DNA of 10,137 nucleotides from assembly GCA_007131535.1 (NCBI GenBank), contig SLQI01000512.1:1-10137 (forward strand), given 5' to 3'. The DNA is from Balneolales bacterium (GTDB taxonomy: Bacteria > Bacteroidota > Rhodothermia > Balneolales > Natronogracilivirgulaceae). The translations under genes and the position numbers were made by a program. The notes beneath the pieces were generated by a model. That model had not been told where the DNA came from. It saw only the letters and a program-made list of their open reading frames with translations, and did no database searches. Below, one piece after another: positions 1-6,857 of this stretch (positions are counted from its first letter, which is position 1; every line of letters begins with the position of its first letter).

Positions 1-199
1 CGGATCTTTTGTTGCCGATCCTATGGGAAATGTGGCCGCAGAAGCCGGCAGCGAGGAAGAGGTGCTGTTATGTGAGTGCGACTGGAACCGGAACGAGCAG
101 GTTCGCCGGGAGTGGCCGTTTTTCCGCGATCGGCGGATAGATAGCTATCAGGCGTTAACCGGCCGGTGGTCTGCTGATGACTCGCAGCAGCCGGATTGA
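1..199 (+). CDS. aguB: N-carbamoylputrescine amidase, C-terminal end (partial)
   Basis: This is the last 65 codons of a gene that begins before the window, read from base 2 to the TGA at 197-199. The product would be a nitrilase-superfamily (carbon-nitrogen hydrolase) enzyme that converts N-carbamoylputrescine to putrescine, CO2 and ammonia in the cytoplasm. The visible tail reads GSFVADPMGNVAAEAGSEEE, then an ECDW segment, then REWPFFRDRRIDSYQALTGR. A WPF.RDRRID.Y..LT stretch is characteristic of the end of this family. The catalytic Glu-Lys-Cys residues lie outside the window. The next gene, agmatine deiminase, makes this enzyme's substrate and starts within a few bases, which strongly supports the assignment and an operon. 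Another nitrilase-family amidase is possible but less likely. Confidence 0.87.
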   Translation, partial: GSFVADPMGNVAAEAGSEEEVLLCECDWNRNEQVRREWPFFRDRRIDSYQALTGRWSADDSQQPD

Positions 200-205
200 G
201 TGAGT

Positions 206-1255
206 ATGGTTATAGAGCGCACGGATACGAACTCACTGAGAAGACCCGCCGAGTGGGAGCCCCATGCGGCTACGATCCTCGCCTGGCCGCATAATACCGA
301 AACCTGGCCCGATGAAATGTTAAAAAGGGTGGAGCAGGTTTTTATCAAATTTCTCAGTGCCGTAGCAAAAGATGAAGCGGTGTGGCTTTTGACAGCTGAT
401 AATCAAAGCCTGACTAAAGCCGGGAAGTTTAAAAAAGAGCCCGGTATATCCGGGAGTCTTCGGATCATCCCCGTTCCGTTTAATGATATGTGGGTGCGGG
501 ATACGGGGCCGGTCTTTGTTTTTTCGGGGGATCAACCCCGGTTTCTGAATTTTCGATTTAACGCATGGGGCGAAAAGTATGAGCCGTGGGAGGATGATAA
601 CCGGCTCCCGGGAATACTGGGTGAGAAAACGGGGTATCCTGTACAGGATGTTCCGTTAACGCTGGAAGGCGGAGCCATCGAATGCAATGGCAGCGGCACA
701 CTGATTACAACCGAATCTGTCTTGCTGAATCCCAACCGTAAAAACGGGGATAAGGCTGCCGTGGAGAAAAAGTTAAAAGATTGTTTAGGGACTCCGCAGA
801 TAATCTGGCTTGCCGGCGGACTGGCGGGAGATGATACCGATGGCCACATCGACGATCTGGTTCGGTTTGTGGGGCGGGATAAAGTTGTTGCGGTAAGATC
901 AGCCGGAAAAAGCGACATCAACCATGAAATTCTGGAAGAAAATTATCGACGCTTATCAAAGGCCCGGACAGCTGATGGTGCCTCGCTTGAAATTATTGAT
1001 CTGCCTCAACCCGAATCACATACCGACCGCCCCACAGTTGATGGCAGTACAGTGGTCCCGGCAAGTTATGCCAATTTTTATATCACCAACCGTTCGGTAA
1101 TTCTGCCGCTGTACGACGAGCGATTTGATCAAAAGATGATCGAATTGTTCGGCAGTCTGTTTCCGGATCGGCAAGTTATCGGTATCGAAGCGCGGGATCT
1201 GGTTTGGGGGCAGGGGAGCTTTCATTGCATCACTCAGGAGGTGTACGAGAGTTGA
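206..1255 (+). CDS. aguA: Agmatine deiminase
   Basis: Agmatine iminohydrolase converts agmatine to N-carbamoylputrescine and ammonia, the step before AguB in putrescine synthesis from arginine. The protein belongs to the peptidyl-arginine-deiminase-like pentein fold and has the expected length of about 350 residues. Numbering from the GTG at 200, visible motifs are PAEWEPHAATILAWPHN (17-32), MWVRDTGPVF (97-106) with Asp101, LEGGAIE (155-161), GDDTDGHIDDLVRFVG (210-225) with His216, and GQGSFHCITQ (337-346) with the catalytic Cys343. Two starts are possible: GTG at 200, abutting the aguB stop, or ATG at 206, which I chose. Neither has a clear Shine-Dalgarno sequence. The gene is almost certainly cotranscribed and translationally coupled with aguB. 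No convincing terminator follows it. Confidence 0.93.
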   Translation: MVIERTDTNSLRRPAEWEPHAATILAWPHNTETWPDEMLKRVEQVFIKFLSAVAKDEAVWLLTADNQSLTKAGKFKKEPGISGSLRIIPVPFNDMWVRDTGPVFVFSGDQPRFLNFRFNAWGEKYEPWEDDNRLPGILGEKTGYPVQDVPLTLEGGAIECNGSGTLITTESVLLNPNRKNGDKAAVEKKLKDCLGTPQIIWLAGGLAGDDTDGHIDDLVRFVGRDKVVAVRSAGKSDINHEILEENYRRLSKARTADGASLEIIDLPQPESHTDRPTVDGSTVVPASYANFYITNRSVILPLYDERFDQKMIELFGSLFPDRQVIGIEARDLVWGQGSFHCITQEVYES

Positions 1256-1320
1256 AGCATCGTAATTTCTCTGATGTTGATTCCTGTAAAATACACTAAT
1301 TGTATTACACCTCTTTAAAA
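1256..1320. other. Short aguA-recQ spacer with a weak hairpin
   Basis: After the aguA stop the only symmetric element is AATACA (1290-1295) with TGTATT (1301-1306), a 6-bp AT-rich stem with a 5-nt loop. It lacks a GC-rich stem and a T-run, so I do not call it a terminator. The rest of the spacer up to recQ holds a promoter, listed separately. Confidence 0.3.
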
Positions 1321-1354
1321 TTGCTTCAATTTTTTATGTAAGGCTTTACCTTTG
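1321..1354 (+). promoter_or_regulatory. Candidate recQ promoter (TTG-N23-TACCTTTG)
   Basis: TACCTTTG at 1347-1354 is a full match to the TAnnTTTG -7 box described for Bacteroidota sigma factors. A TTG at 1321-1323 lies 23 bp upstream, at the long end of the usual 17-23 bp spacing. Transcription would start near 1360, leaving a leader of about 65 nt before the recQ ATG. The leader holds GGAGGT (1371-1376) facing ATCTCC (1386-1391), a 6-bp stem with one G-T pair. The GGAGG is about 50 nt from the start codon, too far to serve as a ribosome binding site. Confidence 0.55.
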
Positions 1355-1425
1355 AAGTGATCTTTATATAGGAGGTTTTTTAATCATCTCCTGTAACAAC
1401 ATTCAATGATCAAATAAAACATCTC

Positions 1426-3600
1426 ATGGCGGAAGAAGCGTCACAGGTTTTACAGAAATATTTCGGGTTCGAGCAGTTCAGGGAGGGGCAGCAGGAAGTC
1501 ATACGGGAAGTGATTGATGGCCGGGATTGTATGGTGATTATGCCGACGGGTGGGGGGAAGTCTCTGTGTTATCAGATCCCGGCTATGGTTCGCAGCGGTA
1601 CCGCCATCGTGATCTCTCCTTTGATCGCATTGATGAAAGACCAGGTCGATGCACTGCGGTTGAACGGCATCGAGGCCGAATTTTTGAATTCTTCCCTTCC
1701 CTTTGAAGATCAGCAGAGGGTGACACAGAAACTGAAACGGGGGGAAATGGATTTACTTTACATCGCTCCGGAACGGCTTTTTGGAGGAGAGGGCAACTTC
1801 ATGGAGCTGCTGAAGGAAATTCCGATTGCACTGTTTGCCATAGATGAGGCGCATTGCATTTCACAGTGGGGGCATGATTTCCGCCCGGAGTACCAAAAAC
1901 TAAGCGGGCTCAAAAAAACATTTCCGGATATTCCTGTAGTCGCGTTGACCGCGACTGCCGACAAACTCACCCGAAAGGATATTGCCGAATCTCTCAATAT
2001 TGAAAAAGGGAAAAAGCATATTGCGAGCTTTAACCGTCCGAATATTCACTATTATGTGTATCAGCGGGAAGGCGGGAACCGGCAGCTCCTCGACTATGTG
2101 AATAAGCATAAAAACCAAAGCGGCATCATTTACGCATTATCCCGCAAATCGGTAGAAGAGCTTTCGGAGTACCTCAATTCTAAGGGGTTCAAAACGCTGC
2201 CTTATCATGCCGGATTGGAACGGTCGGTGCGGCAGAGTAATCAGGAGGCTTTTGTTAAGGATCAGGTGAAGATCATCGTAGCCACTATAGCTTTCGGTAT
2301 GGGGATTGATAAATCTAATATCCGGTACGTGCTGCACATGAACATGCCCAAGAATATTGAAAGTTATTACCAGGAAACGGGTCGGGCGGGCCGGGATGGG
2401 CTGAAAAGCGATGCGGTATTGTTCTACAGCCGGTCTGATTATGCTATGCTGCAACGGTTTGCCGAGGTGGACGGCAATGAAGAGCAAACCGATATCATGC
2501 AAAAGAAGCTCCGGCAAATGCTGGATTTCTGCGAAACCGTAAAATGCCGTCGCCAATTTCTGATGAATTATTTCGGTGAGCCTCATCAGGGTAATTGTGA
2601 CTCTTGTGATACCTGCCTCGACGGTGCTGAGTATTTCGACGGTACCGTTCCGGCTCAAAAAGTACTTTCGGCCATCGCGAGGCTGGATCGCAGTTACGGT
2701 GTCAACCACATCGCGGAGTTTCTGACCGGTTCGCAAAGTAAAAAGATACCGGAGCATCAGCGTCAGCTAAAAACCTATGGAGTGGGCACCGAGTATGATA
2801 AAAACCGGTGGATATTTTACATCCGGCAGATGATCAGTGAGAACTGGCTCCTTCAGAACAATGATCAGTACCCCACCCTGCACCTTAATGAAAACAGCTG
2901 GAAGGTATTACGCGGAGAGGCGACGGTTTGGCTGGTGCCGCCGAAGGAGGTGAAAACCAAAACAGCCGAAAGCTCCGGCACATCCATTTACATGGATTCG
3001 CAGCTGAAAGCCAAACTCTGGTATATTCGTAAAGACCTGGCCGATCGGCTCGATCTCCCTCCGTATATGATTTACTCAGACGCGACGATGGTGGAATTGG
3101 CTTCGTATATGCCGGTGAGTGAATATGAACTGTCCAAAATCAACGGTATCGGTAGTAAGAAAGTAGAGCAGTTCGGGAGTGAAATTTTGCAGGTAATCCG
3201 CAGGCATATCAAAAAAGAGGGGATTGACCTGGATATGCATCGTGCTCAGCTAAAAAAAACGCAGCAGTCCGAACCATCCCCGAAGCGGGGGAAAACGAAA
3301 AAAAAGAAAAAAGCGACGGGCACAACATTACTGGAGACACTGGAATTGTATCGGGCGGGAAAGTCTGTTGACGAGATAGCGAAGATCAAAAGCGTAAAAC
3401 CGCCCACGATTGAAAAACATCTGACAGAACTGATTCAACGCGGAGAGATCAGCCCCCTGGAATTCATCTCCAAAGAAGAAGCTGCTGAAATCCAAAAGGC
3501 GGCAAAAGAAACCGGGCAGGAGCTGTTACGTCCGATCCGTGAAAAGCTGGATAAGCGCTACAGCTATTTACAAATCAAAGCGGGACTACTGGTAAAATAA
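1426..3600 (+). CDS. recQ: ATP-dependent DNA helicase RecQ
   Basis: RecQ is a 3'-to-5' superfamily 2 helicase acting in recombination and replication-fork repair. In order: motif 0 FGFEQFREGQQ (13-23); Walker A MPTGGGKS (39-46, Lys45); motif Ia ISPLIALMKDQ (63-73); DEAH box (140-143) running into the aromatic-rich loop CISQWGHDFRP; motif III ALTATAD (173-179); motif V ATIAFGMGIDKSNIR (286-300); motif VI YYQETGRAGRDG (314-325). The zinc site is formed by Cys374, Cys391, Cys394 and Cys397. A winged-helix (RQC) domain follows, then an HRDC domain around 523-597, a Lys-rich linker (about 619-629), and a C-terminal helix-turn-helix-like segment (633-680, core KPPTIEKHLTELI). At 724 residues it is longer than E. 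coli RecQ (about 610), as is common in Bacteroidota. The ATG at 1426 is the first possible ATG after an in-frame stop at 1381. Confidence 0.96.
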   Translation: MAEEASQVLQKYFGFEQFREGQQEVIREVIDGRDCMVIMPTGGGKSLCYQIPAMVRSGTAIVISPLIALMKDQVDALRLNGIEAEFLNSSLPFEDQQRVTQKLKRGEMDLLYIAPERLFGGEGNFMELLKEIPIALFAIDEAHCISQWGHDFRPEYQKLSGLKKTFPDIPVVALTATADKLTRKDIAESLNIEKGKKHIASFNRPNIHYYVYQREGGNRQLLDYVNKHKNQSGIIYALSRKSVEELSEYLNSKGFKTLPYHAGLERSVRQSNQEAFVKDQVKIIVATIAFGMGIDKSNIRYVLHMNMPKNIESYYQETGRAGRDGLKSDAVLFYSRSDYAMLQRFAEVDGNEEQTDIMQKKLRQMLDFCETVKCRRQFLMNYFGEPHQGNCDSCDTCLDGAEYFDGTVPAQKVLSAIARLDRSYGVNHIAEFLTGSQSKKIPEHQRQLKTYGVGTEYDKNRWIFYIRQMISENWLLQNNDQYPTLHLNENSWKVLRGEATVWLVPPKEVKTKTAESSGTSIYMDSQLKAKLWYIRKDLADRLDLPPYMIYSDATMVELASYMPVSEYELSKINGIGSKKVEQFGSEILQVIRRHIKKEGIDLDMHRAQLKKTQQSEPSPKRGKTKKKKKATGTTLLETLELYRAGKSVDEIAKIKSVKPPTIEKHLTELIQRGEISPLEFISKEEAAEIQKAAKETGQELLRPIREKLDKRYSYLQIKAGLLVK

Positions 3601-3604
3601 ATCC

Positions 3605-3638
3605 CCGCGGGCTGTCCGACGCAGTCGGGCTGTCCGCA
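3605..3638 (+). repeat. 34-bp gene-end repeat, copy 1
   Basis: This begins 4 nt after the recQ stop. It contains two direct copies of CGGGCTGTCCG (3608-3618 and 3626-3636) and a perfect hairpin CCGAC-GCA-GTCGG (3616-3628). The entire 34 bp recurs, inverted and without mismatch, at 4118-4151. No T-run follows the hairpin, so it does not look like a standard intrinsic terminator. It may be a dispersed intergenic repeat, a transcript 3'-end stabiliser, or the end of a mobile element. Confidence 0.85.
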
Positions 3639-3806
3639 TGCATACTAAAAACTTAAAACCCCGATAGTTCCGCATTTGATTAAAGATTACCGGCAGGGGA
3701 GATTTGTACAACCTGAGTTCGATTCTAACTGCCAGTTAACGAAAACAATCCGGAATGTAAGCGATTAGAATGAAAGGAGTCCGGCCTTTCGAGAAAAAGC
3801 CGTTAA
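3639..3806. other. Non-coding spacer, left part of convergent region
   Basis: There is no credible gene in either strand. A weak imperfect hairpin is visible at 3783-3801 (GGC.TTT pairing with AAA.GCC across a mismatch). A segment near 3718-3727 resembles a tRNA T-loop, but no tRNA can be folded around it. The function of the stretch is unknown. Confidence 0.4.
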
Positions 3807-3919
3807 AAAGTCGATGTAGTGGAGCGTTAAAAAAGATTCCGCACCGGTGAGGAGGGTGAACCCGGTTTGATGAAAGCAGAAGGACCTTCGGATTATTTTA
3901 GCGGAACGGAATCGACTTT
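3807..3919. repeat. Nested imperfect palindrome
   Basis: Four inverted pairs nest or follow inside one another: AAAGTCGAT (3807-3815) with ATCGACTTT (3911-3919), perfect; CGTTAAAA (3825-3832) with TTTTAGCG (3896-3903), one G-T pair; TCCG (3838-3841) with CGGA (3889-3892); and ACCGG (3843-3847) with CCGGT (3862-3866). Together they would fold a strand of about 113 nt into a long interrupted hairpin. No open reading frame fits it. From memory the sequence resembles palindromic intergenic repeats common in Bacteroidota genomes, but I cannot verify this here. Confidence 0.6.
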
Positions 3920-4008
3920 CCCACAGGGACACGTAGGCTTTTTATCGATCAGCCGGTGATTTTTTGGTCCTTTTTGCCTGTCCCTGTGGGGATCAATCAA
4001 AAAAGGAC
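3920..4008. repeat. Interleaved inverted repeats, pseudoknot-like topology
   Basis: CCCACAGGGACA (3920-3931) is exactly complementary to TGTCCCTGTGGG (3979-3990), 12 bp. GTCCTTTTT (3967-3975) is exactly complementary to AAAAAGGAC (4000-4008), 9 bp. The left arm of the second pair lies inside the loop of the first and its right arm lies outside, so both helices in one strand would form an H-type pseudoknot with 35-, 3- and 9-nt connections. This abuts the nested palindrome ending at 3919 with no gap, so 3807-4008 may be a single unit. It could be structured RNA or a mobile repeat. Confidence 0.65.
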
Positions 4009-4084
4009 GTAAGGGTAGCTTAAGCAACTAATATACAATCACTTAATGAAAATGTTAAAACAAAAATAATAATCGAACTAAGGT

Positions 4085-4111
4085 TTGCAATTCATCACTT
4101 TGAAATTGCAA
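4085..4111. repeat. AT-rich hairpin
   Basis: TTGCAATT (4085-4092) and AATTGCAA (4104-4111) are perfect 8-bp inverted arms around an 11-nt spacer, 6 bp from the second 34-bp repeat. It lies downstream of the HD-domain gene in that gene's direction. It has no GC-rich stem and no clean T-run, so a terminator role is doubtful. Confidence 0.45.
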
Positions 4112-4117
4112 TTATAG

Positions 4118-4151
4118 TGCGGACAGCCCGACTGCGTCGGACAGCCCGCGG
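4118..4151 (-). repeat. 34-bp gene-end repeat, copy 2 (inverted)
   Basis: This is identical over 34 bp to the copy at 3605-3638 but on the opposite strand. It begins 4 nt beyond the stop codon of the HD-domain gene, so relative to its upstream gene it has exactly the same orientation and spacing as the first copy has to recQ. Homology stops abruptly at both edges, and no target-site duplication is visible outside the pair. Confidence 0.85.
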
Positions 4152-4155
4152 CGTC

Positions 4156-5439
4156 TTATCGGATGGTGATGGTGCTGTCTTTTCGGAAGTCGAGTTCTTT
4201 GAGGTGTACGCCGTAGTGCTTTACGACCGGTTCGGTCATGGCAATGATGTTACGGGTGTCGGCCGCACGAGAGAATTCCACGGCGGTGTCGTTATATTTG
4301 TCCATAATCCAGATGCCGTCATTCTGGTATTTATAGGCTTCGCTGTAGCTGTAATCGTGGAAGACGTAATAGGAAACGGCCTCTTCATCGTGAGGCAGCC
4401 CCATCTGTTTAAGCTGTTTTGCAGTTTGCTCCCTGTGTTTTTTAATCAACTCCTCTTCGGGTTTTTCCTGAAAAAAGGTAGTCCGGAAAAACTGACGGTT
4501 GAGGAATCGGCGGCATAAATCCGACAGGATCGGATCCTCATGATAATACCAGTATTTGATGCAGAGCTGTACATCTGAGTCGTCAATCATCACGAAATTG
4601 CGGATCAGCTCATTGCTGATTCCTTTGGCTGCACTTGGCCGCCGAACCATGAAATACTCCATAGCCGGGGAGCTGAAGTAGAGTTCCGCCCCGTCATCCA
4701 GAAGCTTTCGTACGCGCCGGAATATTGCACGCAGCAGCTTATCGGCGCTCAGGGCGGTTTTATGCAGATAGACCTGCATATACATCAGCCGGCGGGCGGT
4801 GATATAGTTTTCAACTGCGTAAATTCCCTTGCTGTCAATTACAATGTTACCCTGGTGTACCCGCATGGTTTTGATGATGCGGTCTACACCTACCGAGCCT
4901 TCACTTACGCCGGTGTGGATACTGTCTCGTTTCAGGTAATCGAGCCGGTCAATATCCAGCTGAGACGAGATGAGCTGATGCAGAAACGTTTTGGGGTAGG
5001 TACCGGTAAAAATGGATATAGCGGTAGACAGCTTGCCCCCGAACTCATCATTGAGTTTATGCATGAGGGCGGTTGTCATCATCTCGTGCTGAAAATCGCA
5101 AATCAGGGTATGCTCCAGGGTATGCGAATACGGTCCGTGGCCGATGTCGTGTAAAAGGATAGCAATAAGCGTACTTTCATACTCCTCCCGGCTGATGGTG
5201 GTGTCTTTTTCCTTCAGGTTGTTGAGAACTTTGATCATCAACCCGAGAGCTCCCAGTGCGTGGGAAAACCGGGAGTGCTCGGCGCCGGGAAACACGAAAT
5301 AGCTGAGTCCGAGCTGCCGAATCCGGCGTAAGCGTTGAATGTAAGGGTGATCCAGCAGGTTGAGTACGGTGCCTTTGGGTACACCGATAAAACCATGAAC
5401 CGGATCAGTAAAAATCTTGTATTGTGTGCTTTTATCCAT
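4156..5439 (-). CDS. HD-domain phosphohydrolase (COG1078-type, dNTPase-like)
   Basis: This metal-dependent HD-superfamily protein resembles bacterial dNTP triphosphohydrolases and SAMHD1-like proteins, which cleave dNTPs to nucleosides and triphosphate; its substrate cannot be read from sequence. The N-terminus has TDPVHGFI (11-18), typical of the family, then LRRIRQLGLSYFVFPGAEHSRFSHALG (37-63) with metal-ligand candidate His60. LLHDIGHGPYSHTLE (95-109) carries the HD pair His97-Asp98 plus His101 and His106. SSQLDIDRLDYLKRDS (158-173) holds the distal Asp ligand, probably Asp162 or Asp164. The length of 427 residues is normal. No signal peptide or membrane segment is seen, so it is probably cytoplasmic. 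The ATG at 5439 fits the family N-terminus and has no Shine-Dalgarno sequence. It converges with recQ and diverges from the M42 peptidase. Confidence 0.9.
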   Translation of the reverse strand: MDKSTQYKIFTDPVHGFIGVPKGTVLNLLDHPYIQRLRRIRQLGLSYFVFPGAEHSRFSHALGALGLMIKVLNNLKEKDTTISREEYESTLIAILLHDIGHGPYSHTLEHTLICDFQHEMMTTALMHKLNDEFGGKLSTAISIFTGTYPKTFLHQLISSQLDIDRLDYLKRDSIHTGVSEGSVGVDRIIKTMRVHQGNIVIDSKGIYAVENYITARRLMYMQVYLHKTALSADKLLRAIFRRVRKLLDDGAELYFSSPAMEYFMVRRPSAAKGISNELIRNFVMIDDSDVQLCIKYWYYHEDPILSDLCRRFLNRQFFRTTFFQEKPEEELIKKHREQTAKQLKQMGLPHDEEAVSYYVFHDYSYSEAYKYQNDGIWIMDKYNDTAVEFSRAADTRNIIAMTEPVVKHYGVHLKELDFRKDSTITIR

Positions 5440-5534
5440 GTCGAAACGTTAAATCAGCCTGATTCAAAAATCACCTGAGGTATTAAAAACTCCGGTAAAC
5501 AGGAATACAAAATAATATTAAACAAAAACTTACC

Positions 5535-5696
5535 GGGTTTGGTATCGCAGTTTGCGAAGGTAGGTATCAAACATTTGATACTGAAATACATTATTCTCTA
5601 CCTTCAGGAGGCTTTACAAAATACCGTATTAGAAAGCTTTGCAAAACCAGGATTTTTGGGTTTGATATCGGTCACAAAAGTTAGTTTTGCAAAGAC
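5535..5696. promoter_or_regulatory. Divergent regulatory region with palindrome and short repeats
   Basis: The 333-bp gap between the divergent HD and M42 genes holds no credible gene. GTATCAAA (5564-5571) and TTTGATAC (5574-5581) form a perfect palindrome around a 2-nt centre. GGGTTTGGTATCG (5535-5547) recurs as GGGTTTGATATCG (5658-5670), 12 of 13 identical. Variants of the self-complementary octamer TTTGCAAA lie at 5551-5558 (TTTGCGAA), 5613-5620 (TTTACAAA), 5638-5645 and 5687-5694 (both exact). On the minus strand TACCTTCG (5562-5555), one base from TAnnTTTG, sits directly beside the palindrome and could be the HD gene's -7 box, although no good -33 TTG precedes it. Confidence 0.45.
5661..5689 (+). 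promoter_or_regulatory. Candidate M42 peptidase promoter (TTTG-N17-TAGTTTTG)
   Basis: TAGTTTTG (5682-5689) is a full TAnnTTTG match, with TTTG (5661-5664) 17 bp upstream and another TTG (5656-5658) 23 bp upstream, both within the reported spacing. The start of transcription would fall near 5695, leaving an A/T-rich leader of about 75-80 nt before the ATG at 5773. One TTTGCAAA octamer overlaps the end of the -7 box. Confidence 0.6.
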
Positions 5697-5772
5697 TTCT
5701 ATTTACAATTTCGTCCTTAGATAAGGTTTTTAAGAATACATCAACAAAAAATCAGAATACTGAAAATATTTT

Positions 5773-6852
5773 ATGCTGGAAGAAAAAAAATATGAATTCC
5801 TTGAAGAACTCCTCAGCACGCCGAGCCCGGTGGGGCATGAAGCGGAGGGGCAGAAAATATGGCTGAAAGAAACCGAAGCTGTTGCTGATCGCATAGAGAC
5901 CGATGCATACGGGTCCGCCGCTGCATTTCTGGATATCAACCCGGAGGCTCCTACCATTATGCTGGAGGCTCATTGTGATGAAATCGGAATGGTTGTCCAG
6001 CACATAGACGACTCAGGCTTTGTTTACGTCAGCCGCCTTGGTGGAAGCGATCCTGCTATTGCAAGGGCGCGCCGGGTCAATATTCACACCAGGACCGGGC
6101 AGGTAACCGGTGTAATCGGGCATACTGCTATTCATCTCCAGGAAAAAAACGGAACCAATAAAGCTCCGGCCTGGAAAGATTTATTTGTGGATCTTGGAGT
6201 CAGCAACAAAGAAGAAGCGCTTAAACTGGTTCAGGTAGGAGATCCGGTTACGTATGTTGATCAGCACGAAATGATCAACGACGATCGTCTGATAGGTCGC
6301 GCTCTGGATAATCGCATCGGCGGGTTTATAATCGCTGAAGCGCTGCGGGTTCTTGCTGAACGGCGATCCTCCTTACAGGTAAATGTGGCGGTCCTGAATT
6401 CCGTACAGGAGGAAGTCGGCGGCTTCGGCGCCCGGATGATGAGTTACCGGCTTCATCCGGATGCGGCAATCATTACAGATGTAACGCATGCTACAGATAG
6501 TCCGGGGATCAATCAAAAAGAGCACGGAACGGTAAAGCTGGGGGAAGGTCCGGTTGTAACGCATGGTGCTGCAGCACATCCGATCCTAACCCGAAAAGTT
6601 GAAGATATTGCCGGTCAAAAATCTATTGCCATTCAGCACGAAGCCGCCGGAGCACGTACGGGAACCGATACCGATAGTATATTTCATCAAAAAACAGGTA
6701 TTCCGTGTGCCTTGATTTCACTGCCCCTGCGCTACATGCACTCCCCGGTAGAAATGGCTTCTATTACGGATGTTCAGAATGTAATTGAGCTGATGGCCGA
6801 AAGTGTGATGGCATGTACCCTTGATGAAAATTTCAATGTTCTTAACCGGTAA
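5773..6852 (+). CDS. M42-family metallopeptidase (glutamyl aminopeptidase/FrvX-like)
   Basis: M42 enzymes are dinuclear-metal aminopeptidases of the MH clan that usually assemble as large tetrahedral cytoplasmic complexes and trim short peptides. The metal-site motifs are all visible: EAHCDEIGMV (65-74) with His67 and Asp69; GRALDNRIGG (175-184) with Asp179; NSVQEEVGGFGAR (209-221) with catalytic Glu213 and ligand Glu214; ITDVTHA (234-240) with Asp236; and RYMHSPVE (320-327) with His323. SVQEEVG and the GTDTDSIF segment (297-304) are strongly characteristic. The length of 359 residues is normal. The ATG start gives the usual N-terminus (LLSTPSPVGHE), without a Shine-Dalgarno sequence. It stands alone between its own promoter and terminator. 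Specificity within M42 cannot be read, so I give no gene symbol. Confidence 0.93.
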   Translation: MLEEKKYEFLEELLSTPSPVGHEAEGQKIWLKETEAVADRIETDAYGSAAAFLDINPEAPTIMLEAHCDEIGMVVQHIDDSGFVYVSRLGGSDPAIARARRVNIHTRTGQVTGVIGHTAIHLQEKNGTNKAPAWKDLFVDLGVSNKEEALKLVQVGDPVTYVDQHEMINDDRLIGRALDNRIGGFIIAEALRVLAERRSSLQVNVAVLNSVQEEVGGFGARMMSYRLHPDAAIITDVTHATDSPGINQKEHGTVKLGEGPVVTHGAAAHPILTRKVEDIAGQKSIAIQHEAAGARTGTDTDSIFHQKTGIPCALISLPLRYMHSPVEMASITDVQNVIELMAESVMACTLDENFNVLNR

Positions 6853-6857
6853 AATGA

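Noticed and set aside
532..921. Minus-strand open frame inside aguA
   Set aside because: It is antisense to conserved agmatine deiminase motifs and has a Ser/Pro-rich composition typical of shadow frames.
1290..1306. Intrinsic terminator after aguA
   Set aside because: The stem is only 6 bp and AT-rich, with no T-run following it.
2137..2757. 206-codon open frame on the minus strand inside recQ
   Set aside because: It lies wholly antisense to a strongly supported RecQ coding frame and its translation shows no recognisable family.
3700..3745. tRNA-like T-loop (GAGTTCGATTC) in the convergent spacer
   Set aside because: The flanking bases do not form a T-stem, and no acceptor, D or anticodon arms can be drawn.
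3605..4151. Calling the whole region a transposon-like (MITE) element
   Set aside because: The 34-bp terminal inverted repeats fit, but no target-site duplication is visible (flanks ATCC and CGTC) and no transposase remnant is present, so it is kept only as a hypothesis.
4117..4518. Plus-strand open frame across the second 34-bp repeat and the HD gene end
   Set aside because: It is antisense to the conserved HD protein C-terminus and its low-complexity hydrophobic translation looks like a shadow frame.
5539..5724. Possible 61-residue plus-strand gene in the divergent region
   Set aside because: It needs a TTG start, lacks a ribosome binding site, overlaps the palindrome and the M42 promoter, and its repeated SFAK-like peptides simply reflect the TTTGCAAA DNA repeats.
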